64,000 nt of DNA from Thiocystis violascens (GTDB lineage: Bacteria > Pseudomonadota > Gammaproteobacteria > Chromatiales > Chromatiaceae), in NCBI GenBank assembly GCA_020721065.1, contig DYNM01000013.1, positions 20,279-84,278 of the forward strand. Reading direction: 5' to 3'. Position numbers and translations under genes: made by a program. Shown here one piece after another: positions 9,847 to 17,666 of the stretch (the stretch's first letter is position 1; the number at the start of each line of letters is the position of its first letter). The notes below the pieces were generated by a model. That model ran no database searches. It saw nothing but the letters and a program-made list of their open reading frames with translations, and had not been told where the DNA came from.

Positions 9847-10908
9847 ATGGTTGAAATGGCTGTTGCCATTCGTTATAGGATACCGTTACCACGCATGAAT
9901 CATCGAGTTATAGTTGGAGCATCATCCTTTAATGGTTTATGTGACCATTTTGGGCGGCGCATTACTTATGTGCGTTTATCAATCACTGATCGCTGTGATT
10001 TACGCTGTGTGTATTGTATGTCGGAAGGAATGCGCTTTTTACCACGCAATCAACTATTAACTTTAGAAGAATTAGCGCGACTAGGGCGCTGTTTCACTGC
10101 GTTGGGAGTAACGCGCCTGCGTCTCACCGGTGGCGAGCCGTTGGTAAGACGCAACGCGCTGTGGTTATTTGAACAACTCGGCGCGTTGCCCACGTTGCAA
10201 GAATTGACGCTCACCACCAACGGTACGCAACTTGCTCGCGCTGCCGCCGCTCTCAAAGCTGCGGGGGTGGCGCGAGTCAACATCAGTTTGGATTCGCTGC
10301 GCCCCGACCGATTCCAAGCCATCACTCGCGGCGGCATGTTGCAAAAAACCCTCGCCGGCATCGCGGCTGCTTGCGAGGTTGGGTTTGAGCGCGTCAAGCT
10401 CAATAGCGTCATCAGCGCCGAGCGTAATCACGACGAAGTGCTTGATTTAGCGCGATTTGCCATCGCGCACGGTATCGACATCAGTTTTATTGAGGAAATG
10501 CCGCTCGGTGACAGCGCCCGCCGCGCTGAGGTGTATTCCAGTGACCAGATTCGCCACACCTTGGAGCAAGCGTTGGAATTGTTGCCAACTGCCGAACGCA
10601 CTGGCGGTCCGGCAACCTATTTTCGCGTGGCGGGCACTGAGAGTCGCATTGGCTTGATCGCGCCCCACAGCCACAACTTTTGCGCTGACTGTAATCGGGT
10701 GCGCGTGACCGCTGCCGGTCAATTATTGTTGTGTCTTGGACACACCGCAGCGGTCGATTTACGGCGCATGTTGCGGGCGCATCCGGGCGATGATGAGCGC
10801 GTCAAACACGCATTGGTGACAGCAATGGCATTAAAACCACGCGGACATCAGTTCGGGCACTCGGACGCAGTGGCGGTTACGCGACACATGAATATGACTG
10901 GCGGCTAA
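9847..10908 (+). CDS. moaA: GTP 3',8-cyclase MoaA (molybdenum cofactor)
   Basis: MoaA is a radical SAM enzyme that converts GTP to 3',8-cyclo-7,8-dihydro-GTP, the first step to cyclic pyranopterin monophosphate. The SAM cluster motif CDLRCVYC is at about residues 50-57. The second, GTP-binding cluster is in the C-terminal third (FCADCNRVRVTAAG, then LCLG). The protein ends in the conserved Gly-Gly tail (MTGG) required for catalysis. The stated start gives 353 residues; an in-frame ATG at 9895 gives 337, closer to the family length, and neither has a strong ribosome site. No moaB, moaC or moeA lies in the window. The first quarter of the gene is AT-rich and the rest GC-rich. The stop overlaps cobT. 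Confidence 0.93.
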   Translation: MVEMAVAIRYRIPLPRMNHRVIVGASSFNGLCDHFGRRITYVRLSITDRCDLRCVYCMSEGMRFLPRNQLLTLEELARLGRCFTALGVTRLRLTGGEPLVRRNALWLFEQLGALPTLQELTLTTNGTQLARAAAALKAAGVARVNISLDSLRPDRFQAITRGGMLQKTLAGIAAACEVGFERVKLNSVISAERNHDEVLDLARFAIAHGIDISFIEEMPLGDSARRAEVYSSDQIRHTLEQALELLPTAERTGGPATYFRVAGTESRIGLIAPHSHNFCADCNRVRVTAAGQLLLCLGHTAAVDLRRMLRAHPGDDERVKHALVTAMALKPRGHQFGHSDAVAVTRHMNMTGG

Positions 10909-11960
10909 TTTTGACTGACGCCCGCTTCCGCAAAGGTCGCCGTGTGCTGGTGCAGCGCACATGCCAACCGCAGCAACGGCACCACCGCCAGCGCCCCAGT
11001 CGCCTCGCCCAGCCGCAGCCCAAAATCCAAATACGGTTGCGCTCCGAGCGCCGCCATCATCCGCCGATGTCCCGGTTCAGCGGATGCCGTCGCAAACAGC
11101 ATCCACTCTCGCGCTGCCGGTTGCAGCCGCACGGTCGCAATGGCTGCGCTGCTCATAATGAATCCATCCACCACAATCGGCAGTCCGCGCTGCGCGGCGG
11201 TGAGAAATGCGCCGACGGTCGCAACGATGTCAAAACCCGCCAAACGCCGCATCAATTCCAACGGCGTCGCCTCCGGCGTGAGGTGCAGCGCCAACGCCGC
11301 GCTCACCGTGCGGGTTTTGCGAGCGATTCCCGCTGCATCCAAACCGGTGCCCGGTCCGACCAGCGCCGCCGGTTCTTCACCCAATAACGCACACGCCAGC
11401 GCCGTCGCTGAAGTCGTGTTTCCGATGCCCATTTCGCCGCAAATCAACAGCTTGGCTCCGGCAGCCAGCGCCCGTTCTACTCCGTCACGTCCGATATTTA
11501 AGCCCTCAATGAGCTGGCGCTCCGTCATCGCCGCTTCCCGCGCAATGTTGCCGGTGCCAGCGCCGAGTCGCTCGCTGCGCACCCCGGCAATCTCACCCGG
11601 ATCAGTCACGGTGCCGAGATTAAAAAGCTCCAAACGCACGCCGAGCGCCTGCGCCATTACCGACACGGGTGCGCCGCCGGTGGCCATATTGCGCAGCATT
11701 TGAATCGTCACGACCTGCGGAAAAGCGGAAATACCCTCAGCAACTGCGCCGTGATCGGACAAAAATTGCAGCACCTGCACCGGATCAGGCGACGGCGTCG
11801 CGGTGTTTTGCATTCCGGCGAGCGCGATTGCCATTTCCTCCAAACGCCCCAGCGAGCCATACGGTTTGGTTAATTGATCTTGGCGCTGGCGAGCGGCATC
11901 CGCTGCGGCGTGATTGATTGGATGGCACGGTTCATTCAGCCAAGTAAGTTCAATTGTCAT
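10905..11960 (-). CDS. cobT: Nicotinate-nucleotide--dimethylbenzimidazole phosphoribosyltransferase
   Basis: CobT joins dimethylbenzimidazole to nicotinate mononucleotide, giving alpha-ribazole phosphate for the lower ligand of cobalamin. The 351-residue length is typical. Recognisable family stretches are TKPYGSLGRLEEMA near the N-terminus, CGEMGIGNTTSATAL and GPGTGLDAAGIARK in the middle, and DFGLRLGEATGA with the catalytic Glu region near the C-terminus. AGGA lies nine bases before the ATG. It follows btuB on the same strand after 92 bases containing a dispersed repeat, so riboswitch control may extend to it. No other corrin gene is present, so salvage of imported corrinoids is the likely context. 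Confidence 0.93.
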   Translation of the reverse strand: MTIELTWLNEPCHPINHAAADAARQRQDQLTKPYGSLGRLEEMAIALAGMQNTATPSPDPVQVLQFLSDHGAVAEGISAFPQVVTIQMLRNMATGGAPVSVMAQALGVRLELFNLGTVTDPGEIAGVRSERLGAGTGNIAREAAMTERQLIEGLNIGRDGVERALAAGAKLLICGEMGIGNTTSATALACALLGEEPAALVGPGTGLDAAGIARKTRTVSAALALHLTPEATPLELMRRLAGFDIVATVGAFLTAAQRGLPIVVDGFIMSSAAIATVRLQPAAREWMLFATASAEPGHRRMMAALGAQPYLDFGLRLGEATGALAVVPLLRLACALHQHTATFAEAGVSQN

Positions 11961-11999
11961 GCGTTCATTCCTGCGCGAATGTGAATGAAATTTGCAAAA

Positions 12000-12034
12000 G
12001 CCCCCCTTTGAAAAAGGGGGGTTGGGGGGATTTT
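12000..12034. repeat. Dispersed C6/G6-stem element, copy 1
   Basis: The element is a C6 run, TTTGAAAAA, a G6 run, TT and a second G6 run followed by ATTT. The first 34 bases are identical to the copy inside bamB at 22399-22432. It lies between the btuB stop and the cobT start. The stem can fold on both strands and could attenuate transcription from btuB into cobT. Confidence 0.85.
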
Positions 12035-12052
12035 GAGATAAGGCTTTTTTTA

Positions 12053-13912
12053 TTATGGCGTATAACGCAGCGTTAAATACGCGGCTCGCCCTAATTGATT
12101 AAACCAAGCTGACGTTTCATATTTTTCATCAAACGCATTTTCTAATCGCGCCTGCACGCGCCACGTCGAATTGAGCGCATATTCAGTGCGGAAATCAACC
12201 AGCGCATAACTATTCAAGCGCGTGATATTGGCGGAATCATCAAATCGGCGTCCCGCAAAAAAGATCGTGCTGCCAATTGACCAACGCTCGAATTGACGAT
12301 CAATTGCCACTTGCGCCGTCTGCTCCGGTCGCCGCGCCAGCAGGTTGCCGCGAGTGCTGCCGGGTGAACGATCTTCTGGATTCATCACCGTGACATTGGC
12401 GTTCACATCCCAAGCCAACAGCCGCGCCGTCGCCGTCACCTCAACGCCCACAATGCGAGCGCGATTGATGTTGGCTGCCGTCCAGGTTGCGGGATTAAAT
12501 TGAATCAAATCATCAATTTCCGTTTGATACAGATTGACGCCCCAGCGCCCCGCCGCATCCAGCGCCAGCGGCAATGCGCCACTCGCGCCCAGCTCCCAAC
12601 TGCGCGACTGTTCGGGATCAAGCGCCGGATTGCCGTAATTCGGGTAATACAAGTTATTGAAACTTGGCGCTTTAAATGCGGTGCCGTGCGCCAGCGTGAG
12701 CTGCAAACCATTGTCAAACTGATAACCGAGCGCGGCGGAACCGGTGGCGTGAGTGCCGAATTGTTGATTGTCATCTTGACGCAGTCCGAGCGTGACGCGA
12801 ACTGCGCCAAATTCTCCCTGATATGCGCCAAAACTGCCGACATTATCGCGGGATGTGACGTTGTAAGTGGTGGAGCTGGCGATGGCGTCGCTGAGAGCAT
12901 CGACACCCAAACTGATGTGCTGCGTGGGCGTCAGCGCGAAGTTGTTTTGCACCGAGCCAGTGGTGCGGGTGGTTTCAAAGGTGCTCACGCGCTGCGGGTC
13001 GATGCCGTCTAAATAGGCTCGCGCCAAATCCCAACTCTGCCCACCAGCGAAAATGACCGTCCACGCCGTCAGCGGTTTGAGCGTGGCGGACGCGCCCACG
13101 ACCTGCTGATCGGCGCGTGCCGTGTCGCCGGCAAAGATGGAGCCGTCGTAGTCGGCGCGATTTTCCGAGCGCAGCAGATGCGCGTCGAATTGCACGGCGT
13201 CGCTGAACGCATAACCACCGCGCAGACTCACGCCCAGATTGCGATAACGATCCCGATCTGGCTGGATCACGCCGCAGCCAGCAAACGGAGCGGGGCGACC
13301 GCTGCAGGCGTTGATGCCGTCGGTGCGATCCAGATTGGTGCCGAGATTGAACCAGCCGTGCTCGCCACCACCGGACAGTCCCGCCGTGACGTTGCTGGTA
13401 TTCAAACTGCCGCCGGTGATGCTGAACTGCGGCGTCAACGCGCCACCGCCTTTTTTGGTGAAAATTTGAATCACGCCGCCAATCGCTTCTGAGCCGTACA
13501 GACTCGAACGCGGCCCGCGGACCACTTCAATCCGTTCGACCTGCGCCAGCGGCAAATTTTCCAACGCGGTTAAACCAGCGGTTGCCGATCCCACCGGTAC
13601 ACCGTCAATCAACACCAGCAGATGATCGGAATTGGTGCCGCGCAGAAACAAGGTGGTTAAATGACCAGCGCCGCCGTTTTGCGACACGCTGATGCCCGGA
13701 ATGCCGCGCAGCACTTCCGGCACCGAACGCGCTTGTTGACGTTCGATGTCGGCGCGTTCAATCACGGTGACGGCAGCGAGCGTGTGGCTGCTCGGTTCGG
13801 ACGTGCGATTGGCGGTCACGATGACGGGATCAAGCGTGGTCACTGCGGCAGCGTGAGCGAGCTGCGGTAATAGCGGCATGGTCAGAGCGACCAGCAGCGA
13901 GGGATAGTTCAT
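12053..13912 (-). CDS. btuB: TonB-dependent vitamin B12 receptor BtuB
   Basis: This 619-residue outer-membrane receptor imports cobalamin with energy from TonB. A signal peptide (about residues 1-21, ending AHA) is followed by a TonB box (DPVIVTA), a plug domain with IPGISVSQNGG, LVLIDGVPVG and VVRGPRSSLYGSEAIGG, and a 22-strand barrel ending in the aromatic-rich LTLRYTP. The pattern FLRGTNSDHLLVLIDG is characteristic of the BtuB subfamily. GGAG lies seven bases before the ATG and is the target of a predicted anti-Shine-Dalgarno pairing. The cobalamin riboswitch just upstream makes the assignment firm. It heads a probable btuB-cobT operon. Confidence 0.94.
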   Translation of the reverse strand: MNYPSLLVALTMPLLPQLAHAAAVTTLDPVIVTANRTSEPSSHTLAAVTVIERADIERQQARSVPEVLRGIPGISVSQNGGAGHLTTLFLRGTNSDHLLVLIDGVPVGSATAGLTALENLPLAQVERIEVVRGPRSSLYGSEAIGGVIQIFTKKGGGALTPQFSITGGSLNTSNVTAGLSGGGEHGWFNLGTNLDRTDGINACSGRPAPFAGCGVIQPDRDRYRNLGVSLRGGYAFSDAVQFDAHLLRSENRADYDGSIFAGDTARADQQVVGASATLKPLTAWTVIFAGGQSWDLARAYLDGIDPQRVSTFETTRTTGSVQNNFALTPTQHISLGVDALSDAIASSTTYNVTSRDNVGSFGAYQGEFGAVRVTLGLRQDDNQQFGTHATGSAALGYQFDNGLQLTLAHGTAFKAPSFNNLYYPNYGNPALDPEQSRSWELGASGALPLALDAAGRWGVNLYQTEIDDLIQFNPATWTAANINRARIVGVEVTATARLLAWDVNANVTVMNPEDRSPGSTRGNLLARRPEQTAQVAIDRQFERWSIGSTIFFAGRRFDDSANITRLNSYALVDFRTEYALNSTWRVQARLENAFDEKYETSAWFNQLGRAAYLTLRYTP

Positions 13913-13917
13913 GTGCT

Positions 13918-13971
13918 AACTCCAAGTCAGACCCGGCGCACCCGCGCAGGTCTGGCGATTGAAATGGAGTT
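13918..13971 (-). promoter_or_regulatory. Predicted Shine-Dalgarno/anti-Shine-Dalgarno pair of btuB
   Basis: On the minus strand the ribosome site TGGAGTT (complement of 13918-13924) is matched exactly by AACTCCA (complement of 13965-13971), 40 bases upstream. Pairing would hide the ribosome site, which fits riboswitch control of translation start. The same AACTCCA heptamer also occurs inside the aptamer (14086-14092), giving an alternative partner. Confidence 0.55.
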
Positions 13972-14039
13972 GGCGCGGGCGCACGAGCGCAGCAACAGCA
14001 CTCGGTCAGTTGCCCCACGCAACTCCGGTGAGAGCGCCA

Positions 14040-14250
14040 ACCACGCGCTCGGCCTGATCTTTTGGCCGGTCTCCGGGCTGACGAGTGGAGTTGTTGCCAA
14101 TTCCGACCGCGCCGCCTTCCCATGAATAGTCACAGTGGCATCTGACGCGGTTTAACTCGTTTACCGTTGCGGGGGCAGCGTCGGCATCGCACCGACTTCC
14201 CGTTTCACTCCGCGAGCGAACCCGCCGAGCACCGAAAGATCACGCGCCAC
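14040..14250 (-). promoter_or_regulatory. Cobalamin riboswitch upstream of btuB
   Basis: Read on the minus strand the aptamer landmarks appear in order: GGGAAGTCGGTGCGA near 14201, GCTGCCCCCGCAACGGTAA (14180-14161), the B12-box core GCCACTG (14139-14133), GGGAAGGCGG (14121-14112) and AGCCCGGAGACCGGCC (14079-14064). These are the conserved elements of class I cobalamin riboswitches, which bind adenosylcobalamin and switch off import genes. The edges are approximate. The start lies close to the end of the glutamine cyclotransferase gene, so the promoter must be near or within that gene's 3' end. Confidence 0.95.
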
Positions 14251-14294
14251 ATTCTAGGACGATTCAACCGTTGTGATTTCTACCACTGCCGCCA

Positions 14295-15074
14295 TCAGCG
14301 TCGAATGTGTGACACCGGCGCGATCTCAAACACTTGCGGCCAGTATTTGCCGGTCACAAACAGCCGTCCGCTCGCGGCGTCATAAGCAATGCCGTTGAGC
14401 ACCGCATCGGGATTGCGCCGCGCTGCGAGCGGACGCAGCCCGCGTAAATCCAGCCAACCCACGACTGCGCCCGTCGCTGGATCAATCCGCGCAATCCGCT
14501 CCTGCTGCCAGATATTCGCCCAAATCTCACCTGCGACCCATTCCAACTCATTGAGCGCCATCACTTTTTGAGCGCCATCGTACACCAGCACCCGCCGCAG
14601 TTCGCGCCGCGTTGTCGGATCAAAAAAGCGCAATTCGGCGCTGCCGTCGCTGATAATCCACTGCACCCCGTCGCTCGTGATGCCCCAACCTTCGCCGGAA
14701 TAGGTGAAGCTGGCGCGGGGCTGCAACGTCGCACGGTCATAAATCAAACCGCGCTGCTCGCGCCACGTCAGTTGCACAATGTCATCGCGCCAGACGGCGA
14801 TCCCCTCGCCAAAACAGTCGGCAGGCAGGCGCGTTTCCTGCTCAATGCGTCCCGTCGTCAGGTCAACGCGCCGCAGCGCCGAGTGCCCATAAAGCCCAAT
14901 ACTTTCAAACAGTTGCCCGTCAAAAAACAGCAATCCTTGCGTAAACGCCGTTGGATCGTGCGGAAAGCTGGCGACGATGCGATAACCGTCAATTGGCGCG
15001 GATTCACTGCCGAATAAACACGCAGCGCATAGAATAGAATACAGCGCCGTGACAAACAGAAATTGTCGTTTCAT
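14295..15074 (-). CDS. Glutaminyl-peptide cyclotransferase, bacterial type
   Basis: The protein is a bacterial or plant-type glutamine cyclotransferase, a five-bladed beta-propeller that turns N-terminal Gln into pyroglutamate. With the ATG at 15074 it has 259 residues. It starts with a signal peptide containing a possible lipobox around CAACLFG. Family stretches are YRIVASFPHDPTAFTQGLLF, YGHSALRRVDL, GEGIAVW, LTWREQRG, EGWGITSDG and LNELEWVAGEIWANIWQ. It should act in the periplasm or at the outer membrane. It is divergent from the glycosyltransferase at 15100, only 25 bases away, so their promoters overlap. Confidence 0.9.
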   Translation of the reverse strand: MKRQFLFVTALYSILCAACLFGSESAPIDGYRIVASFPHDPTAFTQGLLFFDGQLFESIGLYGHSALRRVDLTTGRIEQETRLPADCFGEGIAVWRDDIVQLTWREQRGLIYDRATLQPRASFTYSGEGWGITSDGVQWIISDGSAELRFFDPTTRRELRRVLVYDGAQKVMALNELEWVAGEIWANIWQQERIARIDPATGAVVGWLDLRGLRPLAARRNPDAVLNGIAYDAASGRLFVTGKYWPQVFEIAPVSHIRR

Positions 15075-15099
15075 GTGAATAAAGACAACTGAGGATTTT

Positions 15100-16782
15100 A
15101 TGATAACAGCGACATTAAAACGCGCTTCATTATTCGAGCGCATACTGACCTCACCTTGGACATTGTTATTCGTGATTGCGCTGAGTTTTCTTTGGCAACT
15201 CGGCGCGATGCCATTATACAATCTTGACGAGGGTGCATTCACAGAAGCAACGCGAGAAATGTTAGATAGCGGCAATTTTATTACGCCACATAAAGACGGC
15301 GAGCCGCGTTATGATAAACCCATTTTAATTTATTGGCTGCAAGCAGCTTCTACGCAACTATTTGGTCTTAATGAATTCGCTTTACGCCTGCCGTCAGCAC
15401 TTGCAGCCAGCATTTGGGTGTTCGCGTTATGGGGTTTTGTGCGCAAACATATTGATGCGCCAACAGCAACGGTAGCGGGATTAACTTTGGCGCTGGCGCT
15501 GCAAGTCTCGTTAATTGGTAAAGCGGCAGTTGCAGATGCGTTGCTCAATCTATTTCTGGCGCTGACTTTTTTTGAACTCTATCGTTATTTTACTGCGTCA
15601 GCACTGAAAATACAGCGCCGCAGCTTATATCGCGCTTATTTATGGATGGGATTGGGATTTTTAACGAAAGGTCCGGTTGCTGTATTCTTTCCCGTGCTGG
15701 TGAGTTTTCTATTTGTCTTAACAGAAATTCGCTGGTCGTGGCACAGTTGGCACGGACTAAAACGCTGGTTATTCGCAGCCATTTCACCGTTGGGGTGGTT
15801 GATTTTTCTCCTCGTGGCTGGACCTTGGTATTTAGCAATTTATCTTGATGATGGTATTGGTTTTTTTGAGAGCTTTTTTCTACAACATAATGCCGGACGC
15901 TTTACCGCTGTCATGCACGGTCATGCGGGATTTCCGGGTTATTATGTCATTGCGTTACCGTTAATTGTGCTGCCATTTAGCGGCTGGTTAATCAACTTGT
16001 GGCGTAATTATCGCAGCGCGTGGCAAGATCAATTAGAACGTTTTTTATGGCTGTGGTTTATCAGCGTGTTCATTGTCTTCTCTTTTTCCGCCACGCAATT
16101 GCCGCATTATTTGTTATATGGCGCGACGCCGTTATTTATTTTAATGGCAAAATATCGAGAAAATTTAACGCAACGCAACTTAGCATTATTACCGCCATTA
16201 TTATTCACAATAGTTTTAATGCTGTTGCCATTGTTCATTGATTTTATATTGCACGTTGCACATGGAATTGCTACCAGTCACTCGGCAGAAGTTCGCGCCA
16301 TGTGGGAATTAAATCCGCAGGTTGCTGGTATTCTCACTGTAGCAAAACAGGAGTTTGATCTCTTGTATGGCATTATGATGTTAATGAGTTTAGCGGTCAT
16401 CATTTGGTTATGGCAGCACGCCACAATGTCGTTATGGCAACGGCTAATTTTAGCGGGTGTATTACAAACAGTTGTGGTTTATGGCGTGGTCATGCCGCGC
16501 ATCTTTACTGCTTTACAGTTGCCAGTAAAAGAAGCGGCGTTAATTGCGCAGCACATGGCATTGCCGACGGTGATGTATCGCACGTCAGCACCGAGTTTTA
16601 GCGTGTATCGGCAGGCCATTACACCGAAAAGAGCAGTGCAAGCGGGCGATCTGGTTTTTTTACGAGTGGATAAACGCGCAGCATTGCAGCGTGAATATCC
16701 TGAATTGACCGCCGAATTGATTTATCAACGCGGTGCCTTCATCTTGTTGAAATTGACAGCGCAGGCGGAATCCATGCCATGA
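15100..16782 (+). CDS. PMT/ArnT-like membrane glycosyltransferase
   Basis: This 560-residue multi-spanning protein has the layout of GT39/GT83 enzymes: a first membrane helix, then the acidic catalytic loop motif LYNLDEGAFTEATREML (Asp-Glu near residues 43-44), GEPRYDKPILIYWLQ, about ten further hydrophobic helices and a small C-terminal soluble domain. ArnT and relatives transfer a sugar from an undecaprenyl-phosphate carrier to lipid A or other envelope acceptors in the periplasm. The acceptor here is not known. The stop overlaps the start of the PAP2 phosphatase by four bases, and that pairing suggests both act on lipid-linked substrates. The gene is AT-rich compared with its neighbours. 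Confidence 0.88.
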   Translation: MITATLKRASLFERILTSPWTLLFVIALSFLWQLGAMPLYNLDEGAFTEATREMLDSGNFITPHKDGEPRYDKPILIYWLQAASTQLFGLNEFALRLPSALAASIWVFALWGFVRKHIDAPTATVAGLTLALALQVSLIGKAAVADALLNLFLALTFFELYRYFTASALKIQRRSLYRAYLWMGLGFLTKGPVAVFFPVLVSFLFVLTEIRWSWHSWHGLKRWLFAAISPLGWLIFLLVAGPWYLAIYLDDGIGFFESFFLQHNAGRFTAVMHGHAGFPGYYVIALPLIVLPFSGWLINLWRNYRSAWQDQLERFLWLWFISVFIVFSFSATQLPHYLLYGATPLFILMAKYRENLTQRNLALLPPLLFTIVLMLLPLFIDFILHVAHGIATSHSAEVRAMWELNPQVAGILTVAKQEFDLLYGIMMLMSLAVIIWLWQHATMSLWQRLILAGVLQTVVVYGVVMPRIFTALQLPVKEAALIAQHMALPTVMYRTSAPSFSVYRQAITPKRAVQAGDLVFLRVDKRAALQREYPELTAELIYQRGAFILLKLTAQAESMP

Positions 16783-17507
16783 AACAACCGTTATTGCTCT
16801 TGGCATTCGTTGGTTTTTTCACTGCCGCCAGCCTATTTTTTGTTGGCGGTTATCATGCTGGTTTTCACTTTATCAATCAATGGTCAACTGCGTATCCAGA
16901 ATGGTTGTGGCAATGGCTGACTGTATTGGGTGATGAGCGCGTTGCATTCACTTTAATGCTGTTATTGGCATGGCGTTATCCCCAATTATTGTGGACGTTA
17001 TTATTCGCTGCAATTCTGGCAACGCTTTACAGTCGCGGCTTAAAAGAATTATTCGACGCCGCTCGTCCCGCTGCCGTGCTCGCCGCCGACAGTTTCCAGC
17101 GCCTCGGCTGCGAACTGCGCCAGCACAGCTTTCCCTCCGGTCACAGCGTCACGGCGGGCATGGTTGGCGGCGTGTTGCTGCTGCAATTGCGCTGGATTGA
17201 GGTGCGAATCGCGTTGATTTTATTCGTCATTTTAATCGGCATCAGCCGCATCGCGGTTGGCGCACATTGGCCAGTTGATGTCGTCGCCGGTTTGAGCGGC
17301 GGCTGGTTGGCCGCAGAATTGGGCGCACGACTCGCTGCGCGTTGGCCGGCACCAACATTGACGCGCCGCAGTCGCCGCGTGTTGCTCGGTCTCGCCGCGC
17401 CGGTCGTGCTGAGTTTATTGGTCAACGATGGCGGTTATCCACAAGCGGCGCTGTTATTACAACTCATTGGTGGCACTGCGTTTTTTTATTTGACGCGGCG
17501 CTTTTAA
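16779..17507 (+). CDS. PAP2-family membrane phosphatase
   Basis: The 242-residue membrane protein carries the three parts of the type 2 phosphatidic acid phosphatase signature: KELFDAARPAAVL, SFPSGHSVTAG and SRIAVGAHWPVDVVAG, with the catalytic His in PSGHS and the second His and Asp in HWPVD. Such enzymes dephosphorylate undecaprenyl pyrophosphate, phosphatidylglycerophosphate or lipid A phosphates. Translational coupling to the upstream glycosyltransferase (ATGA overlap) suggests recycling or modification of lipid carriers for that enzyme. Base composition rises from about 47% G+C (16981-17040, counted by hand) to 70% (17101-17160) inside the frame, a strong step. Confidence 0.88.
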   Translation: MKQPLLLLAFVGFFTAASLFFVGGYHAGFHFINQWSTAYPEWLWQWLTVLGDERVAFTLMLLLAWRYPQLLWTLLFAAILATLYSRGLKELFDAARPAAVLAADSFQRLGCELRQHSFPSGHSVTAGMVGGVLLLQLRWIEVRIALILFVILIGISRIAVGAHWPVDVVAGLSGGWLAAELGARLAARWPAPTLTRRSRRVLLGLAAPVVLSLLVNDGGYPQAALLLQLIGGTAFFYLTRRF

Positions 17508-17509
17508 GA

Positions 17510-17645
17510 AAGTTGTCAGTTATCGGTTGTCGGTAGGAGTGACGCAATTGCGATATAAGCGATCTATTTATTGGTTTTCAATAATTGGTGATAACGACTT
17601 TTTTTACTGACGACTGAAAACTGAAAACTGACAACTTTTTTTAAC
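17510..17645. repeat. Dispersed heptamer inverted-repeat element, copy A
   Basis: The left arm has GTTGTCAGTTATCGGTTGTC and the right arm has ACTGACGACTGAAAACTGAA followed by AACTGACAACTTTTTTT. The interior includes GGAGTGACGCAATTGCGA, which matches, in reverse orientation, GGAGTGACGCAGTTACGA of the copy at 33127-33245. It fills the gap between the PAP2 gene and pat. Confidence 0.8.
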
Positions 17646-17666
17646 CGTATTCACAGGATCGCTCTC

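Noticed and set aside
10942..11703. A 253-codon open frame opposite cobT
   Set aside because: cobT is unmistakable on the other strand. Long antisense frames are expected in GC-rich coding DNA, and the product is Ser/Pro/Arg-rich without a domain.
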